Shown: positions 47,796 to 58,021 of the stretch, in pieces
How the letters are laid out: each line of letters starts with the position of its first letter
Position numbering within the stretch: the first letter of the stretch is position 1
Assembly (NCBI RefSeq): GCF_030733745.1
Contig: NZ_JASHIK010000012.1
Span: forward strand, 62,001-126,000
Direction: 5' to 3'
DNA from: Stappia sp. MMSF_3263
Lineage (GTDB): Bacteria; Pseudomonadota; Alphaproteobacteria; Rhizobiales; Stappiaceae
Length of the DNA stretch: 64,000 nucleotides
Program-made: the position numbers and the translations under genes
The notes under the pieces: generated by a model
Told to the model about the DNA's origin: nothing
What the model saw: the letters and a program-made list of their open reading frames with translations, nothing else
Databases searched by the model: none

Positions 47796-49067
47796 CTAAC
47801 GCGTCCCGTTGAGCAGCGCCATTGTCGCCTGTGCCATGACCTTGGCGCTGTCGACCATGTCGTCGATGCCGACGAATTCGTCCGGCCGGTGCGCCATGTC
47901 GAGGATGCCGGGACCGTAGGCGATGCAGTCGTGCAGGTGGCCGATGCGGGCGATGTGCTTCTGGTCGTAGCTGCCCGGCGAGATGACGTAGTCCGGGCTT
48001 TTCGCCAGCACGTCGCGAATTCCGTCGGCAACGGCCCGAACCACCGGCGCGTCCCGGTCGGTCATCGTCGGGATGACCTCCATCAGGTCGCGGATGCGGT
48101 AGTCGAAATTCGGCCGCGTGCTGGCAAGGTGGTCGAGGATCGACATCACCTCCTCCTTGACCTCGGCAAGGTCCTCCTCGATCAGGTAGCGCCGGTCGAT
48201 GATCATGCGGCAGCTGTCGGGCACGCAAGGGGAGGGCAACCCGTCGAAGCCTTCCGGCTGGCCGCCATGCACGGAGTTGATGTTCAGTGTCGAGGAACGC
48301 GCGCCTTCCGGCACGACGGGCATGTCCGTGTGCTTGGCGGCAAGCTTGGGGTAGAGCTCGCTCTCGAACCGGTCGAGCACGGCGCCCATGTGCCGCACGG
48401 CACAGTCGCCCAGGAACGGCATCGAGCCATGCGCGATGGAGCCCTTGGTCTCGATCTCCGCCCACCACACGCCGCGATGGCCGAGACAGATGCGGTCCTT
48501 GTTCAGCGGTTCGGGAATGATCACGTGGTCGACGCGCGGCTTGGAGAAGAGCCCGAGGCTCGCCAGGTAGGCAACGCCGCCGAAACCGCCGGACTCCTCG
48601 TCCACCGTGCCGGAAATCTCGATCGCGCCGGGAAAGTCCGGAAACGCCTCGAGGAGGGCCTCCACCGCGACGATGGAGGCGGCAAGCCCGCCTTTCATGT
48701 CGCAGGCGCCGCGCCCGTAGACCTTGCCGTCCTTCACCTCGCCGCCAAAGGGATCGACCGTCCAGCCCTGCCCCGCCTCGACAACGTCGATATGCGAGTT
48801 GAAATGGACGCAAGGTCCGGGACGCTTGCCCTCGATGCGGGCCACCACATTGGTGCGCGGGTAGCGGGCGCTGTCGCCCGGCGTGTCCTCGCCGCGCAGA
48901 TAGCGCACATGGAAGCCGCGCCGCGCCAGCCTGTTGCCGATGAGTTCGGCGCAAGGCGTATACGCCTCGCCCGGTGGATTGACCGTGGGGATGCGGATCA
49001 GGTCCCGAGTGAGCTCGACGACATCTGCCCGCTTGTCCTCGACGCGCCGAAAAAGCGCCTCCAGCAT
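47796..49067 (-). CDS. ArgE/DapE family deacylase (M20 peptidase fold)
   Basis: A 423-residue M20 enzyme. VHFNSHIDVVEAGQGWTVDPF and VYGRGACDMKGGLAASIVA hold metal ligands, ISGTVDEESGGFGGVAYL the catalytic Glu, and IIPEPLNKDRICLGHRG the third ligand. It should split an N-acyl or peptide bond of the compound brought in by the ABC system. It is the first gene of this minus-strand unit and lies 36 bp before the binding-protein gene. Confidence 0.9.
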   Translation of the reverse strand: MLEALFRRVEDKRADVVELTRDLIRIPTVNPPGEAYTPCAELIGNRLARRGFHVRYLRGEDTPGDSARYPRTNVVARIEGKRPGPCVHFNSHIDVVEAGQGWTVDPFGGEVKDGKVYGRGACDMKGGLAASIVAVEALLEAFPDFPGAIEISGTVDEESGGFGGVAYLASLGLFSKPRVDHVIIPEPLNKDRICLGHRGVWWAEIETKGSIAHGSMPFLGDCAVRHMGAVLDRFESELYPKLAAKHTDMPVVPEGARSSTLNINSVHGGQPEGFDGLPSPCVPDSCRMIIDRRYLIEEDLAEVKEEVMSILDHLASTRPNFDYRIRDLMEVIPTMTDRDAPVVRAVADGIRDVLAKSPDYVISPGSYDQKHIARIGHLHDCIAYGPGILDMAHRPDEFVGIDDMVDSAKVMAQATMALLNGTR

Positions 49068-49202
49068 GTGGCCTCCCGTGATAGGACTGACCGGAGAACC
49101 GGCCTTGGGCGGTCATCGTGCCCCAGCCGTGGTCCGGTTTCCAGCGCATAAGAGACGGATTTTGGTGAGTTTTCGGGCACTCGCCAGGCTCCGGGAGCAG
49201 TG

Positions 49203-50189
49203 ATGGCGAAAGACGCTGCGTCACCAGGGCGCAAGAATGTCGGACCGCGCCCGGGCGCGCCCGGGCCTGTTACGGCGTCCGGTCCCGGGGCCTTGGCGCT
49301 TGCCGCGCTCAACCGCCGCCGCGCACGCCGCCGGCTGGCGATTCTGGCCGGCGCGGGGCTCGCCGTTGGTGTCGCCGCGGCGCTTGCCTGGATGGTCTCC
49401 GCCCCCTTGCCGCCGCCTGCCGAACCCGCTCCGCTCCCGGCCGCGTTGCCGTCGGACCCGCTCGCCGGCCTTGGAGAGGACGCCTTGAACCGGCTTCTGG
49501 TGGCGCGTCTCGACCGGCCGGCCGCCTTCAAGCGTGTCTTCGGCGGGCATCCGCGCGATCTGTGCGCGGCGATCGACCGGCTCGGCATTCCGATGGCCGA
49601 GTGGAAGCCAGATCCCTTCGTTGCCGGCTTCTGGTACTGCGCCAGCGATCTCGTCACCATCGGGCGGACCGCCGAGGACGGTCGCCGCTCCTCGCTTTTC
49701 GTCAACCTGCGCGGACAGGGCGAGGAGACGCTGAACACCGTCAGGATCAAGCTGAACGGCGACAATCCGGCAAGCGCGCCCGCCGCCCGCGCCGCGCTCC
49801 TGCGTGTCCTCGACGCCGTTGGCGAGCGCTACGGCTGGCCGTGGCCCGGCGAGGTCCGCACCGCGATCGAGGACAACATGCCGGCGGAGGTCGTCCAGTA
49901 CGGCATGATCTCGCGGGTCGTCCCGGAAGATCCGCGGCTGACGGGAGACACACCCGATATCGTCCGGCTCAACGTGATCATCGACTTTCCGGTCGTCGAC
50001 CTGGTCGCCCCGGCCGAGCTTTTCGCGCCCTTCGCATGGGAGGAGGAGGCACCGTCCGCGCGCCGCCGCAACCGGCCGGCCGGGGGCGACACATTGCGCG
50101 CCCCGGCCTCCGGCGACATCATCTACAGCACGCCCGACGAGACCCCCGAGACACCCGACCGGTGGCTCAGCGCTCCGGCAGCGGAATGA
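49203..50189 (+). CDS. Membrane-anchored protein of unknown function, possibly DUF6030-like
   Basis: A 328-residue protein. A Pro/Gly/Arg-rich N-terminus leads to one hydrophobic helix (about residues 45-66), then a Pro linker and a periplasmic domain from about residue 85 with GFWYCASDLVTIG, FVNLRGQGEETLNTVRIKLN and VLDAVGERYGWPWPGEV. I think this resembles the DUF6030 family of Hyphomicrobiales but cannot confirm it. Its 3' end overlaps the convergent pirin gene by 23 bp. A GTG at 49200 directly precedes the ATG. Confidence 0.7.
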   Translation: MAKDAASPGRKNVGPRPGAPGPVTASGPGALALAALNRRRARRRLAILAGAGLAVGVAAALAWMVSAPLPPPAEPAPLPAALPSDPLAGLGEDALNRLLVARLDRPAAFKRVFGGHPRDLCAAIDRLGIPMAEWKPDPFVAGFWYCASDLVTIGRTAEDGRRSSLFVNLRGQGEETLNTVRIKLNGDNPASAPAARAALLRVLDAVGERYGWPWPGEVRTAIEDNMPAEVVQYGMISRVVPEDPRLTGDTPDIVRLNVIIDFPVVDLVAPAELFAPFAWEEEAPSARRRNRPAGGDTLRAPASGDIIYSTPDETPETPDRWLSAPAAE

Positions 50190-51093
50190 AATCCTCCGCG
50201 TCGCCCGGCACCGTGTCGAAGCGCATCCGCTTCCAGTCGTCCTTGGCCTGTTCGATCCGCTCCTTCGAGGAGGAAACGAAGTTCCACCAGATGTGGCGCG
50301 GCCCGTCCATCGGCTCGCCGCCGAGCACGAGGAAGCGCGCCGGAACCTGGCCCACCGCCTTGACGGTGATGTTGTCGCCCGGCTTGAACACCAGCAACTG
50401 GCCCTCCTCGAAGCGCTCGCCGGCGATTTCCACCGTGCCGCCGACCGTGTAGAGGGCGCGCTCCTCGTGGCTGGCGTCGACCGGCATCGCGCGGCCCGGC
50501 TCCAGCGACACATCCGCGTAGATCGTCTCGGACGCCGTTTCCACCGGCGAGCGGGCGCCGAACATCTCCCCGGCGATCACCCGCACGTTGATGCCGTGAT
50601 CCTCCAGGAAGGGCAGCGCCTCGCGGCCGACATGCTCGAAGGCGGGAGCATTTTCCTCCGCATGTTTCGGCAGCGCCACCCAGCTCTGGATGCCGAACAG
50701 CTTGCGCTTGTGGCCCTTCACCTCGGGGTCCTCGCGCTCGGAATGGACGATGCCGCGTCCGGCGGTCATCCAGTTGAGTTCGCCCGGGCGGATCGCAAGG
50801 TCGGAGCCGAGGCTGTCGCGGTGGTGGATCTCGCCCTCGAACAGGTAAGTGACGGTGGCCAGCCCGATATGCGGGTGCGGGCGCACGTCGATGCCGCCGT
50901 CATGCAGGAACTCGGCCGGTCCCATCTGGTCGAAAAAGATGAAGGGCCCCACCATCTGCCGCTTGGCCGAGGGCAGGGCGCGGCGCACCTCGAAGCCGCC
51001 GAGATCGCGCGCGCGCGGCACGATCACCATGTCGATGAGGTCGCAGGCCCCGGCATCGCCGGGGGCAGGGTCGAGATCGGGCATCCAGGTCAT
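50167..51093 (-). CDS. Pirin family protein
   Basis: A 308-residue two-cupin protein. GPFIFFDQMGPAEF and IDVRPHPHIGLATVTYLFEGEIHHRDSLG carry the His-rich metal site of the N-terminal cupin; MTAGRGIVHSERE follows. The C-terminal cupin has WWNFVSSSKERIEQAKDDW. Bacterial pirins include quercetinase-like enzymes and regulators. I chose ATG 51093 with GGGAGA upstream; an extra frame to 51177 lacks family features. Function here unknown. Confidence 0.92.
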   Translation of the reverse strand: MTWMPDLDPAPGDAGACDLIDMVIVPRARDLGGFEVRRALPSAKRQMVGPFIFFDQMGPAEFLHDGGIDVRPHPHIGLATVTYLFEGEIHHRDSLGSDLAIRPGELNWMTAGRGIVHSEREDPEVKGHKRKLFGIQSWVALPKHAEENAPAFEHVGREALPFLEDHGINVRVIAGEMFGARSPVETASETIYADVSLEPGRAMPVDASHEERALYTVGGTVEIAGERFEEGQLLVFKPGDNITVKAVGQVPARFLVLGGEPMDGPRHIWWNFVSSSKERIEQAKDDWKRMRFDTVPGDAEDFIPLPER

Positions 51094-51330
51094 CGCGGGT
51101 CTCCCTCTCGGCCCTTCGCGGGCCGTCTTGCGGACCGGCTCGGCATCCGTGCCGGGCTTGCGTCTCGCGTCTGTCATCCGCTACCAACATAATGCGCCGT
51201 CGGGAGGCTTCCAGCAAACCCCCGGTCGACGCACTGTTTCCCGATTGTCTACAATCCGGCGAGCGCTCTTGTGATTGTTCGTCCGGTTGCCGCCTGTTTC
51301 CCTTCCGCCTTCCGACAGGTTTCGCCCGCC

Positions 51331-52881
51331 ATGCTCAACGTGCTTCTCATCACCGCCGACCAGTGGCGCGGCGACTGCCTCGGCCTTGCCGGCCACCCGC
51401 TCGTCAAGACGCCGAACATCGACGCTCTGGCACGCGAGGCGGTGTATTTCTCCCGCCACTACTGCCAGGCGGCGCCCTGCGCGCCGGCCCGCGCCTGCCT
51501 CTATACCGGCCTCTACCAGATGACCAACCGGGTGGTGCGCAACGGCACGCCGCTCGATGCCCGCCACGACACGATCGCGCTCGCCGCCCGCCGCGCCGGC
51601 TATGACCCGACCCTGTTCGGCTACACCGACCAGGCGGTCGACCCGCGCACCGTCTCGGGCGACGATCCCTGGCTGCGCACCTATGAGGGCATCCTGCCGG
51701 GCATGAGCGTGCGGGTGCGCGTGCCCGAGGATCACGGGCCGTGGCTCTCATGGCTCGCCGCGCGCGGCCATGACCTGCCCGATCCGCCGCGCGACATGTG
51801 GCTTCCTTCCGAAGGCCCGGCCGATCCGCCGTCCTGCAAGCCCGCCCGCTACGGGGCGGAGGAGACCGAGACCGCCTTCCTCGTCGAGGAGTTCCTGCGC
51901 TGGCTCGGCGAGGTAGAGACCGCCCCGCCGGCGCGCGCCAAGGCCGGCGGCCGGCCTTGGTTCGCGCATCTGAGCTTCATTCGCCCGCACCCGCCCTTCA
52001 TCGTGCCGGAGCCCTACGCCTCCATGTACGACCCGGCCGAGGGGCCGGGCTTCCTCGGCGCCGCCTCGCCGGAAGAGGCGGCCAGCCTGCATCCCTTCCT
52101 CGATTATGCGGTCGACGCCCAGGACAAGGCGGACTTCGTCTGGGGGGCGAAGGGCAAGGTGCGCGACTGGGACGAGGCGACCCGCCGCCGCATCCGCGCC
52201 ACCTATTGGGGCATGGTGTCGGAGGTCGACGCCCAGATCGGCCGCCTCATTGAGGGGCTGAAGGCGCGCGGCCAGTGGGAGAACACGCTGATCGTGCTCA
52301 CCGCCGACCACGGCGAGATGATGGGCGACCACCAGCTCTTCTCCAAGCTCGGTTTCTACGATCAGGCCTATCACATCCCGCTGATCGTCCGCGATCCGCG
52401 CAAGCGGCAGGCGCACGGGCGCAAGGTCGAGGCCTTCACCGAATCCGTCGACGTCATGCCCACCGTGCTCGGCGCCATCGGGACGGAGGCCCCCGGCTGG
52501 CTCGACGGGGCGGCGCTGACCCCCTTCCTCGACGGCGAGACGCCGGCCGACTGGCGCGACGCCGCCCATTGGGAGTTCGATTTCCGCGAGGTCGCGACGA
52601 AGGAGGCGCAGGACCGGCTCGGCCTGCCGCTCGATGCCTGCTCGATGAGCGTCATCCGCGATGCGGACGTGAAATACGTCCATTTCGCCGGCCTGCCACC
52701 GCTGCTCTTCGACCTCGCCGCCGATCCGCACGAGACCCGCAACGTCGCCGACGACCCGGCCTATGCCTCGCTGCGCCTGCACTATGCGGAAAAGATGCTG
52801 GCCTGGCGCGCCCGCCATCTCGACCGGCGGCTGACCGGCATCGAACTCACCGAGGACGGCCCCGTCGACGCACGGGCGTAG
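51331..52881 (+). CDS. Phosphonate monoester hydrolase / sulfatase superfamily enzyme
   Basis: A 516-residue alkaline phosphatase-fold hydrolase very like rhizobial phosphonate monoester hydrolase. NVLLITADQWRGDCLG gives the metal Asp, CAPARACLYTG holds the CxPxR signature with Cys50 expected to become formylglycine, and VLTADHGEMMGDHQL gives the distal metal residues. The C-terminal CSMSVIRDADVKYVHF and LPPLLFDLAADPHETRN blocks match that subgroup. It would cleave phosphate or phosphonate esters, perhaps sulfate esters. No signal peptide; no anaerobic-type maturase gene adjoins it. Confidence 0.9.
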   Translation: MLNVLLITADQWRGDCLGLAGHPLVKTPNIDALAREAVYFSRHYCQAAPCAPARACLYTGLYQMTNRVVRNGTPLDARHDTIALAARRAGYDPTLFGYTDQAVDPRTVSGDDPWLRTYEGILPGMSVRVRVPEDHGPWLSWLAARGHDLPDPPRDMWLPSEGPADPPSCKPARYGAEETETAFLVEEFLRWLGEVETAPPARAKAGGRPWFAHLSFIRPHPPFIVPEPYASMYDPAEGPGFLGAASPEEAASLHPFLDYAVDAQDKADFVWGAKGKVRDWDEATRRRIRATYWGMVSEVDAQIGRLIEGLKARGQWENTLIVLTADHGEMMGDHQLFSKLGFYDQAYHIPLIVRDPRKRQAHGRKVEAFTESVDVMPTVLGAIGTEAPGWLDGAALTPFLDGETPADWRDAAHWEFDFREVATKEAQDRLGLPLDACSMSVIRDADVKYVHFAGLPPLLFDLAADPHETRNVADDPAYASLRLHYAEKMLAWRARHLDRRLTGIELTEDGPVDARA

Positions 52882-52990
52882 CGTTGACGGGATGTCCCGG
52901 GATGCTTCAGTGTAAGGCGTTTACAAGCGGCCACAGTGCCGGCTTGCGCCAGACGCCGAGGGGTCGGGCGCCGGGAGATATTGCGCGGTC

Positions 52991-53251
52991 ATGGTGGATA
53001 TACTGACAACGGTTTTCGAGATTTTTGTTTTTCTGTCGAAGATCGCCGTAATTCTGGTTGCACCGGTTGTCTTCACTGTTGATAGCTTCCGGCGCTTCAA
53101 GGCTCACTATGGAAAGCGCACGTTTTTCCAATTCTACACGCGCCACGCGCGGTCCGAAACGGAAACGGAAGATCCCACCGGCTTGTTTTTGGCAAAGGGG
53201 GCAGCCATGTTGGTTTGGATGGGGTTTTTTATAATAGTGAGTAATATTTGA
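52991..53251 (+). CDS. Small membrane protein A of an AT-rich pair
   Basis: An 86-residue protein with two hydrophobic helices (about residues 5-29 and 66-84) and a charged middle, HYGKRTFFQFYTRHARSETE. Unknown family. Codon use and AT content differ sharply from neighbours. The stop overlaps the next start (TTTGATGATT), so the two are coupled. Confidence 0.6.
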   Translation: MVDILTTVFEIFVFLSKIAVILVAPVVFTVDSFRRFKAHYGKRTFFQFYTRHARSETETEDPTGLFLAKGAAMLVWMGFFIIVSNI

Positions 53252-53628
53252 TGATTATGGCAATATTCGTTCCCGTCTTTCTGTTTCTTCTTTTTCTTCC
53301 CTTTTTGGCTTGGTGGGGGGTTTCTTTTCTTGCTGCTGTATTCTTTTATTTCGTATATATGTTCAGTAGATTTTTTGCGTCAAGAGTAGAAAATAAGTAC
53401 ATAAGTACTGCGATATTTTTGACGATTTTCACGCTTTTGCCGTTGGCGTTTTCATACTGTCAGGCAAAAAAATTCAGATTAACTATGGGGTCTTCAGGGA
53501 ATTATGCTTTTTTTGAGGGGGTCATGACGTTGCATGCCGCCATGGAGTTGGCTGCATCCTTTTTTGTTGTCGGGGTATTGGTTTTCCTTGCATCGGAGTT
53601 TGTTTTGTTTCTTTCGAGAAAAAGGTGA
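53248..53628 (+). CDS. Small membrane protein B of an AT-rich pair
   Basis: A 126-residue protein with about four helices. It begins MMIMAIFVPVFLFLLFLPF, has a short polar loop FASRVENKYIS and a central QAKKFRLTMGSSGNYAF stretch, and ends in FLSRKR. Phe is unusually frequent. No family recognised. Coupled with the preceding gene by a 4-bp overlap and sharing its low GC. Confidence 0.6.
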   Translation: MMIMAIFVPVFLFLLFLPFLAWWGVSFLAAVFFYFVYMFSRFFASRVENKYISTAIFLTIFTLLPLAFSYCQAKKFRLTMGSSGNYAFFEGVMTLHAAMELAASFFVVGVLVFLASEFVLFLSRKR

Positions 53629-53858
53629 AAAACGCCAGTCCAAGCACAGCGTTCACCAGATTCTGTCGCCCCGGAAAAGATACGCACAACTCGGGCTCAT
53701 CTCCTGACCAGAGCTGTGTCCGGGTCGGATTCCCCCTGTTTTCCCTTGGGCCCTGCAAGGGTGTTTATCATCCGGTGCTTGATCCTCGTTGCGGTTCCGG
53801 CACGATACGTCGCCGTGCACGGCGGACCCGCCTGCCCCCCCGCCATCCACCGGTCCCC

Positions 53859-54893
53859 TCACTCTCCGGCGGGGACGGGTGCGCGCCGCTTCTGCGCCGG
53901 GGCTTGCGGCGTCGGTTCCGGCAGTGGCTCCGGCGCGCCATCGCCCATCATCGCCCGGCACATCGGCCAATGCACGGTGTCGCCCAGTTCCGTCACCTCG
54001 CGCACCACGTCGCTCACCGTCTCGCGCAGCCAGCGATGGGCGGGTTCCGCGTCGTCGCGCCCGTGCCAGATCAGCGAGACGGTGAAATCCGGCACCTCGA
54101 CCGGCGGGTCGAAGATTTCCAGGTCGAGCATCTGCGCCTTGGCGAGCGCGATGCGCGCCGGCAGGCAGGCGACGAGGTCGGCCTTGGCCACCGCATAGGG
54201 CGCCATGATGAATTGCGGCAATGTCAGGAACACCCGGCGGGTCAGGCCCAGGTTGGCCAGTTCCCGGTCGACCACGCCTTCCGGTCCGCTGCGCGGGGTG
54301 ACCAGGACGTGCTCGGCGGCCACGAAACCCTCGAGGCTCGGCCCGGCGGGGCCGAAACGGCCGCGTTTCGCGACCCCCACGATGCGGTCGGAGTAAAGCG
54401 GCAGCGCCCGGTGGCGCGCTTCCAGTTCGCCGGCCACCCCGATCGCCATGTCGATCTCGCCGTCGTCGAGCATCGGCGTCATGCCGGCGGCGCGGGAGTT
54501 CTTGATATGCAGGTCGAGCTTCGGCGCCGCCTGGCGGAAGCGGCCGATCAGCGCCTCCAGCAGCACCGCCATGGAATTGTCGGTCATCGCGATGCGCATT
54601 TCGCGATCGAGATTGGCCGGGTCGAAGGCAAGCGCCGGGGCGAGTGTCTCCTCGATCCGGCGCAGCGCCTCGGAAACGGGCATCGCCAGCGACTGGGCCC
54701 GCGCCGTCGGCTCCATGCCTCTCCCTGAGCGCACGAAAAGCTCGTCGTCGAACAGCGCTCTCAGCCGCGACAAGGCGTTGGACATGGCCGGTTGCGACAG
54801 GCCGATGCGGCGCGCGGCGCGTGTGACGTTGCGCTCGCTCATCAACGCGTCGAGCGCCACCAGCAGGTTCAGGTCGATGGACGATATATTCAT
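53859..54893 (-). CDS. LysR family transcriptional regulator
   Basis: A 344-residue LysR protein of the NodD/SyrM-like group: [45 protein letters not shown] is its HTH, followed by [17 protein letters not shown]. It ends with a 25-residue Pro-rich tail after the usual fold ([17 protein letters not shown]). It faces the iorA-like gene across 172 bp and probably controls it. An ATTTTC..GGATATCC..AAAAT arrangement at 54901-54921 is a possible site. Confidence 0.9.
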   Translation of the reverse strand: MNISSIDLNLLVALDALMSERNVTRAARRIGLSQPAMSNALSRLRALFDDELFVRSGRGMEPTARAQSLAMPVSEALRRIEETLAPALAFDPANLDREMRIAMTDNSMAVLLEALIGRFRQAAPKLDLHIKNSRAAGMTPMLDDGEIDMAIGVAGELEARHRALPLYSDRIVGVAKRGRFGPAGPSLEGFVAAEHVLVTPRSGPEGVVDRELANLGLTRRVFLTLPQFIMAPYAVAKADLVACLPARIALAKAQMLDLEIFDPPVEVPDFTVSLIWHGRDDAEPAHRWLRETVSDVVREVTELGDTVHWPMCRAMMGDGAPEPLPEPTPQAPAQKRRAPVPAGE

Positions 54894-55065
54894 CGGATCA
54901 ATTTTCCCGGATATCCAAAATCAATTGGACGATTGTCGGAGCCTGCCCCACCTAAGGCCTTGTGGCAATCTTTCAAGACCGCCCGCGTCTTGCCCGCTGC
55001 GGAAGACGCGGCGTCCTGACGGGTCGCCACGCAAGGTTTTGACCCCGTTTTTTCAGGAGGGACGG

Positions 55066-55524
55066 ATGGTTCGTCTGAACATCAATGGCGAGGACCGCGA
55101 GATCGATGTCGATCCCGATACCCCGCTGCTCTGGGTCCTGCGGGACGAATTGCAGATGACCGGCACGAAGTTCGGTTGCGGCATCGCCGCCTGCGGTGCG
55201 TGCACCGTGCATCTCGACGGCACGCCGGTGCGCTCCTGCCAGACCATGGCGAGCGATGCCGAAGGCATGTCGATCGTCACCATCGAGGGCGTCGATGGCA
55301 AGGCGGCAAAGGCCGTGCAGGCCGCCTGGCGCGATCTCGACGTGCCGCAATGCGGCTACTGCCAGTCCGGCCAGATCCTCGCGGCCACCGCGCTTCTTGC
55401 CGAGACGCCGAAGCCGAGCGACGAGGACATCGACATGGCGATGAGCGGCAATGTCTGTCGCTGCGCCACCTACACCCGTATTCGCGCCGCGATCCATCGC
55501 GCCGCAGAAACGATGGAGGGCTGA
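55066..55524 (+). CDS. iorA: Isoquinoline 1-oxidoreductase-type alpha subunit (two 2Fe-2S clusters)
   Basis: A 152-residue xanthine dehydrogenase-family iron-sulfur subunit. The plant ferredoxin-type cluster is at [17 protein letters not shown] with a later C (PVRSCQT), and the second cluster is at [10 protein letters not shown] and NVCRCATY. It passes electrons from the molybdenum subunit encoded 4 bp downstream. ATG 55066 follows CAGGAGGGA. Substrate is uncertain: these IorAB-like pairs act on N-heteroaromatics or aldehydes. Confidence 0.92.
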   Translation: MVRLNINGEDREIDVDPDTPLLWVLRDELQMTGTKFGCGIAACGACTVHLDGTPVRSCQTMASDAEGMSIVTIEGVDGKAAKAVQAAWRDLDVPQCGYCQSGQILAATALLAETPKPSDEDIDMAMSGNVCRCATYTRIRAAIHRAAETMEG

Positions 55525-55528
55525 GCGC

Positions 55529-57748
55529 ATGCTTCACATGATGCAGAGACTTCAACAGCAGGCGATCCGTCCGACGCGGCGGTCCTTCCTGAAAATGTCG
55601 GCGGTTGCCGCCGGCGGGCTCGTCATCGGTTCGCACTTGCCGTTCTCTCCCGCCCGGGCCGCTGCCGGGGCGGGCGACGACATGTTCACCCCCTTCGTGC
55701 GCATCTCCACCGACGGCATCGTCACGGTGCTCAACAAGCATCTCGACATGGGGCAGGGCAACGCCACCGGCCTTGCAACGCTTGTTGCCGAGGAGCTGGA
55801 CGCGGCGCACGGGCAGATGCGGGCGGAGTTCGCGCCCGCCGATGTCGAGCGGTACAAGAACCTCGCCTTCGGCATGCAGGGAACCGGCGGCTCCACCGCG
55901 ATCGCCAATTCCTTCGAGCAGTACCGCAAGGCCGGGGCCACGGCGCGGGCCATGCTGGTCGCGGCGGCGGCCGAGGCCTGGGGCGTGCCGGTCGCTGAAA
56001 TCACCGTCTCCGGTGGCCGGATCTCGCACGCATCTGGCAAGTCCGCCGGCTTCGGCGAGTTCGCGGAAGCGGCGGCGAAGCTCGAGGTGCCGGCCGAGGT
56101 AACGCTGAAGTCGCCGGACCGGTGGGTCTATATCGGCAAGTCCTTCCCGCGCCTCGACGTGCCCAACAAGACGGTCGGCGCGCCGCGCACCTACGGCATG
56201 GACGTCCAGCGCGACAACATGCTGGTTGCGGTGCTGACCCGTCCGCTCGCCTTCGGCGCGAAGGTGAAGTCCTTCGAGGCCTCCGCGGCGAAGGCGGTGA
56301 AGGGCGTCGTCGACGTCATCGAGGTGCCGGGTCACGGCGTCGCCGTGCTCGCCACCTCCACATGGCCGGCGATCAAGGCGCGCGACCTCCTCGAAATCGA
56401 GTGGGACGAGACCGGCGCGGAGACCCGCTCCTCCGACGCGCTCTATGCCGAATACCGGGAGATGGCCGAGGCCGACGGTCCGGTCTTCCGCGACGACGGC
56501 GATGTCGCCGCCGCGCTCGAAGGGGCTGCCACGGTGGTGGAGGAGACTTTCCAGTTCCCCTACCTTGCCCATGGCATGATGGAGCCGATGGTCCTCACCA
56601 TCCATGTGGAAGGGGACAGGGCGACGCTCTGGTACCCGTCCCAGTTCCAGACTGTCGACCAGGGCACGGCCGCGGCCGTTCTCGGCATCCCGCAGGAAAA
56701 TGTCACCATCGAGACACTCTATGGCGGCGGCTCCTTCGGCCGGCGCACCTCGCCCGATGCCCGCCATATCGTCGAGCTGGCGACCATTGCCAGGCTCTGG
56801 GGCAAGTCGCAGCCGATCAAGCTCGTCTACACCCGCGAGGACGACACCCGCGCCGGCTACTACCGGCCGATGGGCGTCCACAAGGTGCGCGCCGGGCTCG
56901 ATGCCGACGGCAATCTCGTCGGCTGGCATCACCGCATCGTCCAGCAGTCGCTGATGACCGGCACGCTGTTCGAGCAGTACATGGTCCATGACGGCATCGA
57001 CGAGACCTCGGTCGAGGGCGTCAAGGATGCGAGCTACGCCATCCCTGCCTTCAAGGGAGAGCTGCACTCGCCGAAAGTCGGTGTGCCGGTGCTGTGGTGG
57101 CGTTCGGTCGGCCACACCCAGACCGGCTATGTGGTCGAGGCGATGATCGACAAGGCGGCCCGCGCCGCCAGCGCCGATCCGCTCGCCTTCCGCCGCAGGC
57201 ATCTGGAGAAGCCATCGGGCGATGCAGCGCGCGACAAGGACAATGTCCGCAAGCTCGGCGTCCTGAACAAGGTGGCGGAGATGGCCGGCTGGTCGGGTCC
57301 GGTGAATGGCGACCGCTTCCGCGGCATCGCCGTGCACAAGTCGTTCAACACCTATGTGGCGGAAGTCGCCGAGGTCAGCCGCCGCGACGACGGCACCTTC
57401 AAGGTCGAGAACGTCTGGTGTGCGGTCGATTGCGGCATCGCGGTCAACCCGGACAACGTCAAGGCGCAGATGGAAGGGGGCATCGGCTACGGCCTTGCGG
57501 CCGTCCTGTTCAGCGAGATCACGCTGACGGACGGTCACGTCGACCAGCTGAACTTCGACACCTACCGGCCGCTGCGCATCGACGAGATGCCGCGTGTCGA
57601 GGTCGAGGTCCTGGCTTCGGCCGAGGCGCCGTCCGGTGCCGGCGAGCCCGGTACCCCGCCCGTCGGCCCGGCGGTGGCGAACGCCATCCTCGCCGCCACC
57701 GGCGAGGTTCCGGCAACGCTGCCGCTGACCAATCACGGCCTCGCCTGA
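55529..57748 (+). CDS. iorB: Isoquinoline 1-oxidoreductase-type beta subunit (molybdenum-binding)
   Basis: A 739-residue molybdenum hydroxylase of the IorB/aldehyde dehydrogenase group. A twin-arginine signal ([16 protein letters not shown] near residue 15) means folded export to the periplasm. Molybdenum cofactor blocks include [45 protein letters not shown] and the late [16 protein letters not shown] with its catalytic Glu. It is slightly shorter than the first described IorB. A cytochrome partner, often third in such operons, is not encoded next. Confidence 0.92.
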   Translation: MLHMMQRLQQQAIRPTRRSFLKMSAVAAGGLVIGSHLPFSPARAAAGAGDDMFTPFVRISTDGIVTVLNKHLDMGQGNATGLATLVAEELDAAHGQMRAEFAPADVERYKNLAFGMQGTGGSTAIANSFEQYRKAGATARAMLVAAAAEAWGVPVAEITVSGGRISHASGKSAGFGEFAEAAAKLEVPAEVTLKSPDRWVYIGKSFPRLDVPNKTVGAPRTYGMDVQRDNMLVAVLTRPLAFGAKVKSFEASAAKAVKGVVDVIEVPGHGVAVLATSTWPAIKARDLLEIEWDETGAETRSSDALYAEYREMAEADGPVFRDDGDVAAALEGAATVVEETFQFPYLAHGMMEPMVLTIHVEGDRATLWYPSQFQTVDQGTAAAVLGIPQENVTIETLYGGGSFGRRTSPDARHIVELATIARLWGKSQPIKLVYTREDDTRAGYYRPMGVHKVRAGLDADGNLVGWHHRIVQQSLMTGTLFEQYMVHDGIDETSVEGVKDASYAIPAFKGELHSPKVGVPVLWWRSVGHTQTGYVVEAMIDKAARAASADPLAFRRRHLEKPSGDAARDKDNVRKLGVLNKVAEMAGWSGPVNGDRFRGIAVHKSFNTYVAEVAEVSRRDDGTFKVENVWCAVDCGIAVNPDNVKAQMEGGIGYGLAAVLFSEITLTDGHVDQLNFDTYRPLRIDEMPRVEVEVLASAEAPSGAGEPGTPPVGPAVANAILAATGEVPATLPLTNHGLA

Positions 57749-57764
57749 CGAAAACGAAAACGAA

Positions 57765-57803
57765 CCCGGCCCGCTCCCCTTTCGGAGTGGGCCGGGCGTC
57801 TTG
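57765..57803 (+). terminator. Terminator-like hairpin after iorB
   Basis: CCCGGCCCGCTCC pairs with GGAGTGGGCCGGG (13 bp with one G-U) around a CCTTTC loop, 16 bp after the stop. The T-tract is poor (CGTCTTG). Confidence 0.75.
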
Positions 57804-58021
57804 TGCCGGAAAAAAATCGCGCCGGTGCCCCGGTGCGGTCTTTTGCTTTGCGCCCGTGCATGGAGAGAACTACGCAGGATCTCCTCTCCAAGGGTGTTAC
57901 CATCCTTGGCGGTCCTGTTGAAACTGCAACACGGCCTCGCCTGTCGGTAGCCTTTGGCAGCTGAATCGGCTTTTATCCCGAACGTGCATTGCGTTTTCCC
58001 GGGAAAGGCGAGAGCTCGGAT

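Noticed and set aside
46527-49151. An 874-codon open frame antisense to the binding-protein and deacylase genes
   Set aside because: Same artefact; both minus-strand genes show clear family motifs.
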